Shown piece by piece: positions 1 through 8,400 of a DNA stretch of 9,903 nucleotides. The notes below the pieces were generated by a model that was not told where the DNA came from, made no database searches, and was given only the letters and a program-made list of their open reading frames with translations. Position 1 is the first letter of the stretch. Each line of letters starts with the position of its first letter. Origin of the DNA: an uncultured Flavobacterium sp. (GTDB lineage Bacteria > Bacteroidota > Bacteroidia > Flavobacteriales > Flavobacteriaceae). The stretch spans positions 1 through 9,903 of the forward strand of contig NZ_CAMLRU010000098.1 of the NCBI RefSeq assembly GCF_946482535.1. The letters run 5' to 3'. The position numbers and the translations under genes were made by a program.

Positions 1-3000
1 AAACAATCAGGAACAACCAATGTGTTTACTTTTCAGTTTTCTGATAACGGAGGAACCAATTGGTATACAATTCCTACCGGAACCAACAACGTAGCCGGTT
101 TTTACAATACGATTTCTTTAACGGCTACAGTGCCTGCGACTGCTACAACAACTTATCAAAAAGTAACTGTGGCAGCTACTTTCCCAACCACAACAGAAGG
201 ATATCGTTTTAGAGTTTGGGATAGCAGAACATCAGGTGTAACAGGAAGTTTGTTTGTGGATGATTTTTCATGGACTTCTGCAACATCAGCTTCTAATACA
301 ATAGTGGTTCCTGAATTAGGAGCTACTACTGCTTGTAATGCGATTACTGTTCCGGCAACAGGCAGTTTAACTTTTTATGACCAAGGAGGTTCATCTGACC
401 GTTACAATTTAAATCAAAATCAGACTTGGCAATTTGCTCCGGCGAATGCTACCGATAAAGTAAAAATTACTTTTCAAAATTCATTTGCTTTAGATGCTGC
501 CAGTAATATTACTGTTTACAACGGTAGTGGAACCGGAGGTACCGTAATGTTAAATGCTTATACCAGTACTACAACTTTACCGGCAACTACGGTTTACACT
601 TCGACAGATGCTAATGGTTACATTACCATTCGTTTTGTTTCTGGTGCAACTACACCTTTAGCCGGTTTTGATATTAAAGTAGAGTGTGTGGGTTGTGCAC
701 CGCCAACCAGTTTGACCTTTGATCCTTCGGGAGGTATTTCACACGATAGTGCTTTTTTAAATTTTACAGGTACCGCCAGTAACTATGATATTTACCACAG
801 TACTTCTAATACGGCACCAACTTCAGGCACAACGCCTACCGGAACCAGCGCGACTACTTCGGCTACGGTTACCGGTTTATCGGCTTCTACCACTTACTAT
901 TTCTGGGTGCGTTCTAATTGTGGCTCGGGTAGTACCAGTACTTGGTATGGTCCAATTTCTGCCACGTCATTATGTACGCCGCAATCTGTAGTGTATTTAG
1001 AAAACTTTAATGGTTTATTGGGAGGCGTTTTACCAACTTGTACTTCTACAGATGGTGCTTTCCAATCAAACGCTACCAATGGTAACATTTTCTCTAACGG
1101 TGTTGGAGACAGTTTCTATACCCAAGGAGTTACTTTAACAGCAGGAACTTTATACCGTATTACTTATGACTATTCTACCAACTTAAACGGTTATGGTAGT
1201 TTAGATGTTAATATTGGTCACCCTACTAACAATACAGCACCAACGGTTTCTAACATCAGTCAATCTATTGCTTATAATGGTTTCTTCTCGGTGATCAATT
1301 CTAATATTGTAAACTATACACCATCAGTAACCGGAACGTATTACTTGCGTTTCTTTGTAGATGATTTAGAAGACCCATCGGTACAATTAAACATTGATAA
1401 CATCCGAATTGAAATTGAAACTTGTTTGCCGCCAACTTATCCGGGTTCACCGGTATCGGGCATCAATGATTTCGGAGCTACCTTAAACTGGAATGCACCG
1501 GCTACCGGAGCGCCATCAAACGGGTATGCTTATTTCATTTCTACTTCAAATACACCGCCAAGTTACAACGACGCAGGAACAGGAACATCGACTACTAATA
1601 GTATCACTTTTTCTACCTTGTCGCCTAATACTACTTACTATGTATGGGTACGTGCGAATTGTGGAGCTCAAATCAGTATTTGGTCTACCAACTTTGCTAC
1701 CTTTACCACAACCAATATTACCACACCAACCACCATCAGAATCTCTGATACCACTACACCTTATAATGTGACATGTGGTTCTAATATTACTTTTACCGAT
1801 AGCGGTGGAACAGGAGCGAACTATGCTAATAACGAGAGAACCGGTAACCCGACTTATGCTCCTTATTCTTATACGTTTGTGCCGGTTACACCGGGTGCTA
1901 AGTTGATGGTTATTTTCAACTCATTCGATACCGAAAACAACTGGGATGGTTTAATGATTTACAGCGGAACTTCTTCAGCCGGTACTTTGATGCCGTCAGG
2001 AAGAGCTGCAGGATTCTTGCCGCAAACTTGTCCGGCCGATGCTTGGTCGGGAACGACTTCACCGGGTAGTATTTTATCTACTGCTGCCGACGGGTCGCTA
2101 ACTTTCGAATTCCGTTCGGATAGTTCTGTACTAAGATCAGGTTGGACAGCGTCTATCGTTTGTGTAACCAGTGTACCAACCATCACTTCATTTACACCTG
2201 CTGATAATGCTTGTGTAAGCGGTACAACCGTAGTCATTACAGGAACCAACTTTTCCGGAATTACAGGTGTTTACTTTGGCGGAGCTTTGGCTACTTACAC
2301 CGTAAACAGTACCACTCAAATTACGGCTACTTTACCGGCAGGCGCTACTACCGGAAAAATCAGAATAACTACTAACGTATTGTCAGTAAGCAGTGCTACA
2401 GACTTTACCGTATTAGCACCGGCACCGGTTACTACCGGAGCTTCTATCTGTACCGGTGGTACAGGAACTATTGCAAGTTCAACGGTTTGTGACGGATATG
2501 GTAATGCGGTAACCAGCATTGCAGGGGCATGGACCACTAGTAGTCCGACTGCACCAAGACCATTCAGTTCTTCCAATTCAACCACTTGTGGTTTCTCAAC
2601 CAGCAGCCAATATTATACTACGGTAAACTTCCAAGTAAGTGTGACCGGTTCTTATACTTTTGATTTTTCAAGTCCGCTAACCATTGATGCCATGGGATAC
2701 ATTACTACAGGTGCCTTTACAGCAGGTACTTGTTCCACCGGTACCTTTGTGATTGGGGATGACGACTCAGGAGTAGGATTGTATCCACGAATGGTGGTTA
2801 CTTTAACTGCCGGAGTTACTTATACCTTATATACTACTTTCTATTCAGGAAGTACTGCTACTTCTTTCACTTGGAATATTACACCACCATCAGGAGGAAG
2901 TGCTTTATTATATCAAAACTCTCAAGTACAATGGTATACTGCAGCATCAGGAGGTTCTCCAATTGGCTCGGGTAGTCCTTTCAATCCGGTAGGTGTACCG

Positions 3001-5046
3001 GGTTCAGGTTTAACCAATACCAGTACTCCGGGTACATGGACTTACTATGCAGCTTGTTCTTCTAACCCAACTTGTAGAACTGCAGCTACCTTTGTAATTG
3101 GAGGTGCTGTGGCCGGAACAGCTTCTAGCGATCAAAACGTATGTTCGGGAGTTGCTGCAGATTTGACTTTAACCGGAAACACCGGTTCGGTAGTAAAATG
3201 GCAGTATGCCAGTGATCTTGCCTTTACGGTAGGCGTAACCGATATTGCAGCCAGTGCATCAAATACATTAACATCAGCCCAAATCGGAACTTTCTCAGGC
3301 GCTCGTTATTTCAGAGCAGTAGTGAATTTATCAGGTTGTTCAGATGTTTACTCTAACGTGGTAACCATTACCTTCAATAAAGCCATCTGGAACGGATCGG
3401 CTTGGTCAAACGGTACGGGTCCAAGTGCCACTATCGGAGCTGATTTCCAAGGTAACTTTACGTCATCAGTACACGCCAGTGCAACATCCGGAAACTTAGC
3501 GGCTTGTAGTGTAACCATTACCAGTGGCGCTGTAGTGTTCGATATAGGAACACTAACTGTTCAAAATAATGTAATAGTTTCAGGAGGAACTTTAACTTTT
3601 GAAAACAACGCCAGCTTATACCAAGTGGTAGATGTGGCCAATGCACCGGGTGTAGTATCCGGAGGAAACTCAGGAAATGTAACTTACAAGAGAACTACCA
3701 CAGGTATCCGTCAGTTTGACTATACCTATTGGTCAACTCCGGTAAATCCGCAAACCTTAGTGAACGTTTCGCCAAATACACCGTTTGATGCTTACTATTA
3801 TTATGATGCGAGTGTGAACAACTGGGCTTATATTTCTTCAGCCTCTTTGATGGATGTGGGTAAAGGATACATTATCCGTGCACCATTTGATTATGATATC
3901 AATACACCGGCTACTTATACCGCTTCGTTCTTTGGGACACCTAATAATGGTACTATCACCACACCAATTGTGGGAGGTGCTGCGCAAATGAATTTAATTG
4001 GAAATCCTTACACGAGTTCGTTATCGGCTAGTGCTTTCATCCTAGATCCGGCTAATGCTAACTTGAACGGAACCTTGTATTTCTGGACACACAATACACC
4101 AATCAATGCCACTTACCAATACACCGGAAGTGACTATGCGATTTACAATTTAGTAGGAGGAACCAGTGCTGCTACCAATACCGGTTTCGGTGGAGGCGGA
4201 AGTAATGCTGTGCCTTTAGGATATATTGCTTCGGGTCAAGGATTCTTTATCAAAGGATTCTCCAGCGGAACCGCTACTTTCAAAAACAGCATGCGTGCAG
4301 CCGGAAACAACAGTCAGTTCTACAGATTGTCGCCAAATGCGTCAACTAATACTACCGCAGAATTGAACTTAGAGAAACACAGATATTGGTTAGATATTAC
4401 CAATACAGAAGGTGCTTTCAAACAAGCTTTGGTGGGTTATGTTGAATCGGCTACTAATGGTATAGATCGTTTGTTTGACGGAGAAATGGTAGACATCGGT
4501 AATGCCGTTACGCTTTACACTATTGTCGACAATACTAAATTGAGTATCCAAGGAAAACAATTGGCATTTGATGTAAATGAAATGATTCCGTTAGGATACA
4601 AGTCAACCATCAATAGTACTTACACCATTAACTTGGCAGATTTCGACGGTTTATTTGAAACCCAAAATATTTATTTAGAAGACACGTTCTTGAATGTTAT
4701 CCACGACCTTAAAGTAGCACCATATACTTTTGCTACTACCAGCGGAACATTTGACACGCGTTTCAGAATACGTTACACCACCAATGCATTAGGAACTGAT
4801 ATTCCGGTATTCAATGAGAATTCGGTTGTGGTTTATCAAAACAATGCAGGATTAAATATTAACTCGGGTACTGTGAACATGGTAAATGTAACCATTTATG
4901 ATGTCAGAGGTCGAGTATTGGCTTCCCAAAAGCAAATCGGTGACACTACAACAGTGTTTACCACACTACCTACTACACAACAAGTACTACTTGTTAAAAT
5001 TGAAGGAGAAAACGGTGAAACAGTAACCAAAAAAGTGGTTTACTAA
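1..5046 (+). CDS. Giant multidomain T9SS-secreted surface protein, 5'-partial
   Basis: The frame is open from the first base to a TAA at 5044-5046 (1,681 codons). The start and signal peptide lie upstream; a GTG at 22 falls inside a beta-strand-rich domain and is not a believable start. Domains by window codon: end of a jelly-roll domain (1-100); CUB-like (110-230); FN3 (232-323); jelly-roll/MAM-like (325-474); FN3 (475-570); CUB-like (579-722, with WDGLMIYSG at 648); IPT/TIG (726-808); a Cys-containing region resembling pre-peptidase C-terminal domains (811-965); two Ig-like domains (966-1126); a flavobacterial C-terminal region (1128-1600); and a sorting domain (about 1608-1681). The two FN3 units share TTYYxWVRxNCG. 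No protease or glycosidase motif is seen. CUB, FN3 and jelly-roll modules usually bind proteins or glycans, so an adhesin or binding role is inferred. The product is probably exported by Sec and then T9SS. Family assignment is firm; the ligand is unknown. Confidence 0.95.
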   Translation, partial: KQSGTTNVFTFQFSDNGGTNWYTIPTGTNNVAGFYNTISLTATVPATATTTYQKVTVAATFPTTTEGYRFRVWDSRTSGVTGSLFVDDFSWTSATSASNTIVVPELGATTACNAITVPATGSLTFYDQGGSSDRYNLNQNQTWQFAPANATDKVKITFQNSFALDAASNITVYNGSGTGGTVMLNAYTSTTTLPATTVYTSTDANGYITIRFVSGATTPLAGFDIKVECVGCAPPTSLTFDPSGGISHDSAFLNFTGTASNYDIYHSTSNTAPTSGTTPTGTSATTSATVTGLSASTTYYFWVRSNCGSGSTSTWYGPISATSLCTPQSVVYLENFNGLLGGVLPTCTSTDGAFQSNATNGNIFSNGVGDSFYTQGVTLTAGTLYRITYDYSTNLNGYGSLDVNIGHPTNNTAPTVSNISQSIAYNGFFSVINSNIVNYTPSVTGTYYLRFFVDDLEDPSVQLNIDNIRIEIETCLPPTYPGSPVSGINDFGATLNWNAPATGAPSNGYAYFISTSNTPPSYNDAGTGTSTTNSITFSTLSPNTTYYVWVRANCGAQISIWSTNFATFTTTNITTPTTIRISDTTTPYNVTCGSNITFTDSGGTGANYANNERTGNPTYAPYSYTFVPVTPGAKLMVIFNSFDTENNWDGLMIYSGTSSAGTLMPSGRAAGFLPQTCPADAWSGTTSPGSILSTAADGSLTFEFRSDSSVLRSGWTASIVCVTSVPTITSFTPADNACVSGTTVVITGTNFSGITGVYFGGALATYTVNSTTQITATLPAGATTGKIRITTNVLSVSSATDFTVLAPAPVTTGASICTGGTGTIASSTVCDGYGNAVTSIAGAWTTSSPTAPRPFSSSNSTTCGFSTSSQYYTTVNFQVSVTGSYTFDFSSPLTIDAMGYITTGAFTAGTCSTGTFVIGDDDSGVGLYPRMVVTLTAGVTYTLYTTFYSGSTATSFTWNITPPSGGSALLYQNSQVQWYTAASGGSPIGSGSPFNPVGVPGSGLTNTSTPGTWTYYAACSSNPTCRTAATFVIGGAVAGTASSDQNVCSGVAADLTLTGNTGSVVKWQYASDLAFTVGVTDIAASASNTLTSAQIGTFSGARYFRAVVNLSGCSDVYSNVVTITFNKAIWNGSAWSNGTGPSATIGADFQGNFTSSVHASATSGNLAACSVTITSGAVVFDIGTLTVQNNVIVSGGTLTFENNASLYQVVDVANAPGVVSGGNSGNVTYKRTTTGIRQFDYTYWSTPVNPQTLVNVSPNTPFDAYYYYDASVNNWAYISSASLMDVGKGYIIRAPFDYDINTPATYTASFFGTPNNGTITTPIVGGAAQMNLIGNPYTSSLSASAFILDPANANLNGTLYFWTHNTPINATYQYTGSDYAIYNLVGGTSAATNTGFGGGGSNAVPLGYIASGQGFFIKGFSSGTATFKNSMRAAGNNSQFYRLSPNASTNTTAELNLEKHRYWLDITNTEGAFKQALVGYVESATNGIDRLFDGEMVDIGNAVTLYTIVDNTKLSIQGKQLAFDVNEMIPLGYKSTINSTYTINLADFDGLFETQNIYLEDTFLNVIHDLKVAPYTFATTSGTFDTRFRIRYTTNALGTDIPVFNENSVVVYQNNAGLNINSGTVNMVNVTIYDVRGRVLASQKQIGDTTTVFTTLPTTQQVLLVKIEGENGETVTKKVVY
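3388..4821 (+). other. Conserved flavobacterial region preceding the sorting domain
   Basis: Codons 1130-1607 of the first gene open with WNGSAWSNGTG. They then carry landmarks that I recognise from large T9SS cargo of Flavobacteriia: YWSTPV (1243-1248), NLIGNPYTSSLSASAF (from 1331), GQGFFIKGF (1412-1420), and, just before the sorting domain, IPLGYKS, QNIYLED and HDLKVAPYTF. The part from about codon 1450 looks like a beta-sandwich preceding the C-terminal domain. Its function is not established. In family members it sits directly before the secretion signal, so a structural or secretion-related role is plausible. Recognition is from memory of the family, not from a search. Confidence 0.7.
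4822..5043 (+). other. T9SS C-terminal sorting domain, type C (ChiA-like)
   Basis: The last roughly 74 residues have the form expected of a T9SS C-terminal domain: a VVVYQNN strand, an IYDVRGRVLASQ segment (the common IYDxxGR core), a TQQVLLVKIEGENG strand and the terminal TVTKKVVY. The ending xVLLVKIxxxxGxxVTKKV fits the ChiA-type (type C) signals of Flavobacterium better than the gliding-type (type B) signals. In the known system the domain is recognised at the outer-membrane translocon and usually removed. The distinction between type A and type C is my reading of the motif and would need a profile comparison. Confidence 0.8.
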
Positions 5047-5060
5047 CACCGGTATCATAG

Positions 5061-5098
5061 ACGCCTAACTGTTTTATGATGAGCAGTTAGGCGTTTTT
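5061..5098 (+). terminator. Intrinsic terminator after the first gene
   Basis: Fifteen bases after the stop codon, ACGCCTAACTG (5061-5071) is perfectly complementary to CAGTTAGGCGT (5084-5094). The 11-bp stem can gain three inner pairs (U-G, U-A, U-G), leaving a 6-base loop. A run of five T (5094-5098) overlaps and follows the 3' arm, and more T-rich sequence continues after it. The minus-strand copy lacks a comparable T tract after the stem, so the terminator acts mainly on rightward transcription. It should insulate the second gene from read-through. Confidence 0.92.
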
Positions 5099-5278
5099 AT
5101 TTCCTTAACTTTATTTATTCATTTCAGGGTATTTTCGTTTTTCTGTAAGAAAAATGGAAGTTGTCGTTTTGATTGAGCGATGATAATGTACTTTTAATCG
5201 AATAAAGGAACAATTGTTTCACATATAATTAACAATTTACATACATTCACATTTCTTATTAACCCAATTTTATAAATT
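5099..5278 (+). other. AT-rich intergenic leader of the second gene
   Basis: No open frame here has a credible start and product. Contents are a weak A/T hairpin (TTTTTCT 5138-5144, loop GTA, AGAAAAA 5148-5154), the candidate promoter at 5167-5196, and an A/T-rich untranslated leader. There is no purine-rich Shine-Dalgarno site just before the ATG at 5279, which is normal in Bacteroidota, where initiation often depends on A-rich, unstructured leaders. Confidence 0.6.
5167..5196 (+). promoter_or_regulatory. Candidate Bacteroidota-type promoter for the second gene
   Basis: TTTTG (5167-5171), a 17-base spacer, and TACTTTTA (5189-5196) resemble the Bacteroidota vegetative promoter (TTTG or TTG near -33 and TAnnTTTG near -7), with A in place of the last G. 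Transcription would start at about 5200-5205, giving a leader of roughly 75 bases. The position, after the terminator and before the ATG, is suitable. Such loose motifs occur by chance in AT-rich DNA, so this is only a candidate. Confidence 0.4.
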
Positions 5279-5443
5279 ATGATTAACAACTACACTATTT
5301 TGAATTCTCGTTCAACTACGAGATTCGGTTCGTGGCAGTCAAATGATGGGAATAGCCCGCATTCGTTGTTTGGTCTGCGTAAAATGTGGTTTGTGATTTT
5401 ATTATTTGCGCTGAATCTTATTTCATTGCAAACAGTAACGGCA
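5279..5443 (+). other. Signal peptide with a 35-residue N-terminal extension
   Basis: The hydrophobic core is residues 36-50 (MWFVILLFALNLISL), followed by QTVTA and likely cleavage before Q56. The basic residues just before the core, R34 and K35, would be lost if translation began at Met36 (5384), which favours the ATG at 5279. The 33 residues before R34 are polar, with many Ser and Asn, and make the n-region far longer than usual. The cleavage site is predicted by eye. Confidence 0.75.
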
Positions 5444-8400
5444 CAAGTTACATTTTCACAAAACTTTGATGTCAACTCGACGGGTTGGTCAGGTTTTACT
5501 CGATTTACCGGTACTACTGCTTGTGGCGGTTCCGGTGGCTCTATGAGATTTAACTTGTACTCCGGCTCAACGACGGGTATTTTAACTTCGCCCTTAGTGG
5601 GTGTCGCTACCGGCGGTCCTATTACTATAGGATACAGCTATAAAGCGGCCAACTGGAGTGCAAATACCACAGCAACTAACCCTTGGGGTTCTTTTATTGT
5701 ACAGTATGCATCCTCGACTTCAGGTCCTTGGGTTAACATCGCTACAGTATCTCAAGAAACCCAGAATGGAGCTTGTATTGCCAAGTCGCATTCATTTACG
5801 CCTCCGGCAGGAAATCTTTACATAAGATTTAATGCTACATGGTCGTCTGGGGATTATTATTTAAACTTTGATAATGTTACCTTAGCGGAAACGGTTCCTA
5901 CTTGTTCTGGAACACCGGATGCAGCTAACATTACTGGAACTTCTGCCTTGTGTGCCAATACAGGGACAACATTGTCATTAAGCACAACTTATCCTTTCGC
6001 AGGAATTAGTCGTCAATGGAAATCATCTCTAACACCGGGTGGACCTTATACTAATTTAGGTACAGGGGCTACTCAGGCAACGGGTAATTTATCTGCTACT
6101 ACTTATTACGTATGTGATATTACATGTGCTGGTGGAGGTACTTATACCACACCGGAGTTTACGGTTTTAGTGAATCAGTTGCCGGCGGTAACCGTTTCAT
6201 CTTCTTCCTCTTTCTATTGTAATCCGGGTGGAACTGCAGTTAGTTTAACTGCCGGTGGTGCCCTGACTTATACTTGGAGTCCTGCTACAGGTTTGTCCGG
6301 TACTTCGGGACAAATAGTGTCAGCTACACCAACTACTACTACAACTTATACTGTAACAGGTACTGACGGTAATGCTTGTCAAAACACAGCTACTGCTACA
6401 GTAACTGTTTTTGGTGTTCCGCAAGGCGTTAGCGCTACTGCTACACCGCCAACAGTTTGTGTAGGTGGAACTACTACGGTTAATGCTTTTGCTTCTATAC
6501 CTTCAACAGTAAACAATTATGCTTTTGCAGCTTCATCAGGATCAGCTCTTGATCCAATGGTGGGAGCTACGCAAGTAATTGGAACTGGTATTGATGATAC
6601 TGCTTCAGGTTCTTTGACTCTACCATTTACTTTCAATTTCAATGGAGTTGATTATACTACTTATACAGTTTCTCCTGATGGATGGTTAAAATTCGGAGCT
6701 GCAGGTTCAAGTGATTTCTCAAATCAAGTAACTGAGTCTACCAATTTACCAAAGCTATATCCTTACTGGGATGATTTAGCTACAGGAACGAATGGTAATG
6801 TAACAGTATTGACTACCGGTACTGCTCCTAACAGAATTTTTGTGGTACAATGGTTTGTAACAAGTCCTAGAGCTACATCAGGAGCGGCTAACACTACTTT
6901 CCAAGCTTGGATGTATGAAGGCAGCAACAAAGTAGAATTCCGTTACGGAGTTTTTGGAGGCGCTTCAGGTTCAGCTTCTGCCGGACTTACAGGTTCTTCT
7001 ACTCAGTACCAAAGTATCACTTTGTCTTCAAATACTGCCAGCACTGCTGCAGCTAATGACGCAAATAACTTTGCACCGGTTGCCGGTACTTCTTATGTGT
7101 TTACACCACCAACATCTACCTTTACATGGTCGCCGGCAGGTGATGTGGTGGATGCCAATAGCCAATCTACAGCTACTAATCCAATTGCTGCTACTAAAAC
7201 ATTTAGTGTGGTAGCTTCTAATAATGGTTGTGACGCTGCTCCGGCATCAGTTACGGTTTCCGTTAACCCGCTGGTTTGTTCAGCAGCTACTTATACTTCA
7301 CCAAATTGTGCCGGAAGTGACTTCACAGTATCGGCTAATTTCACCGGTGGAGGTGCTCCTTATTCTTATGCTTGGAGTGACGGCGCAGGAGGAGTTTATC
7401 CTGATGCCGCTACTATTACAGCTAATTTACCTGCAGGAACTTACAACTTCACTTGTGTTGTTAGTGATTCATGTGGGGCTTCATGTAGTTCTAATGTAAC
7501 TGTGGTAGTAAATGCATTGCCTACAGTAACAGTATCTCCTACATCGGCTTTATACTGTAACCCTAGTACGCCTATAGCAATTACAGCTAATGGTGCTGCT
7601 ACTTATGCATGGTCTCCTGCTACAGGATTATCAGCTACAACCGGAAGCGTTGTTAACGCTTCTCCATCTGCAACTACTACTTACACTGTAGTGGGAACAG
7701 ATGCTAATGGTTGTGTGGCTCCTTCAGTTTCTTCAACTATTACTGTTGAGCCGGGTCCAACCGCAATAACAATATCTTCAAGTGCAGCCACGGTATGTAA
7801 TGGTACTGCAGTAACTTTAACCGCTAATGGTGGTAATGTGGCAACATCGGCTTCTTTTGCTGCTGTTGGTTCTGTATCAATATTAGATAATACAACCTCT
7901 ACATTGCCAATCACTGTTGCCGGATTACCTGCAAATGCTGTGATCTCTAAAGTGGAATTGTTATTTAATATCACTCACACATGGGATTCTGATGTTCAGT
8001 TGAACCTACAATCACCAAATGGTAAAATTGTAAACTTGGTTAGTAATCAAGGTGGTTCTGGTGATAACTTCACTAATACTACAGCTACATCAGATACTAC
8101 TGCACCAGCTTTTTCATCAGGTGCAGCACCATTTGCCAATGGTACTTACAGAGCTGATTTAATTGATTTAGGTCTTCCTAACTCAACACTTAATTTCTCT
8201 GACTTATTTGTAGCTCCGTTCAATGGTACATGGAATGTGATTGTTAGTGATGATACAGGTGGTGACACTGGTACTTTAAATAGTGCTTCAGTAAGAATTT
8301 ACTATTCAGCTCCAACAACTACTTCATGGACAGCTTCTTCAGGTACATTATATACTTCAGTTAATCCTGATGTAGCTTATGTTTCAGGAGATAATGCTGC

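Noticed and set aside
22..24. GTG as the start of the first gene
   Set aside because: The frame is open to base 1, and the encoded sequence there is mid-domain with no signal peptide, so the true start is upstream of the window.
5138..5154. TTTTTCT-GTA-AGAAAAA hairpin as a second terminator
   Set aside because: The stem is almost entirely A-T with a 3-base loop and is not followed by a T tract, so it is too weak to call.
5290..5475. Minus-strand frame of 61 codons over the start of the second gene
   Set aside because: It is antisense to the signal peptide and first domain, shows no recognisable product, and the plus-strand gene is strongly supported.
6333..6347. ACT-type triplet run as a phase-variable slippage tract
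   Set aside because: It is short and imperfect, and changes by whole triplets would keep the reading frame.
6954..7974. Several 86-97 codon frames in other frames and on the opposite strand inside the second gene
   Set aside because: Their Leu/Gln/His-rich or Val/Thr/Ala-rich products follow from frame-shifted ACT/GCT-rich coding sequence; the main frame carries recognisable domains throughout.
7853..8308. A protease associated with the P-domain
   Set aside because: No subtilisin or metalloprotease catalytic motif (for example HExxH or GTSxAxP) is seen in the visible part of the protein.
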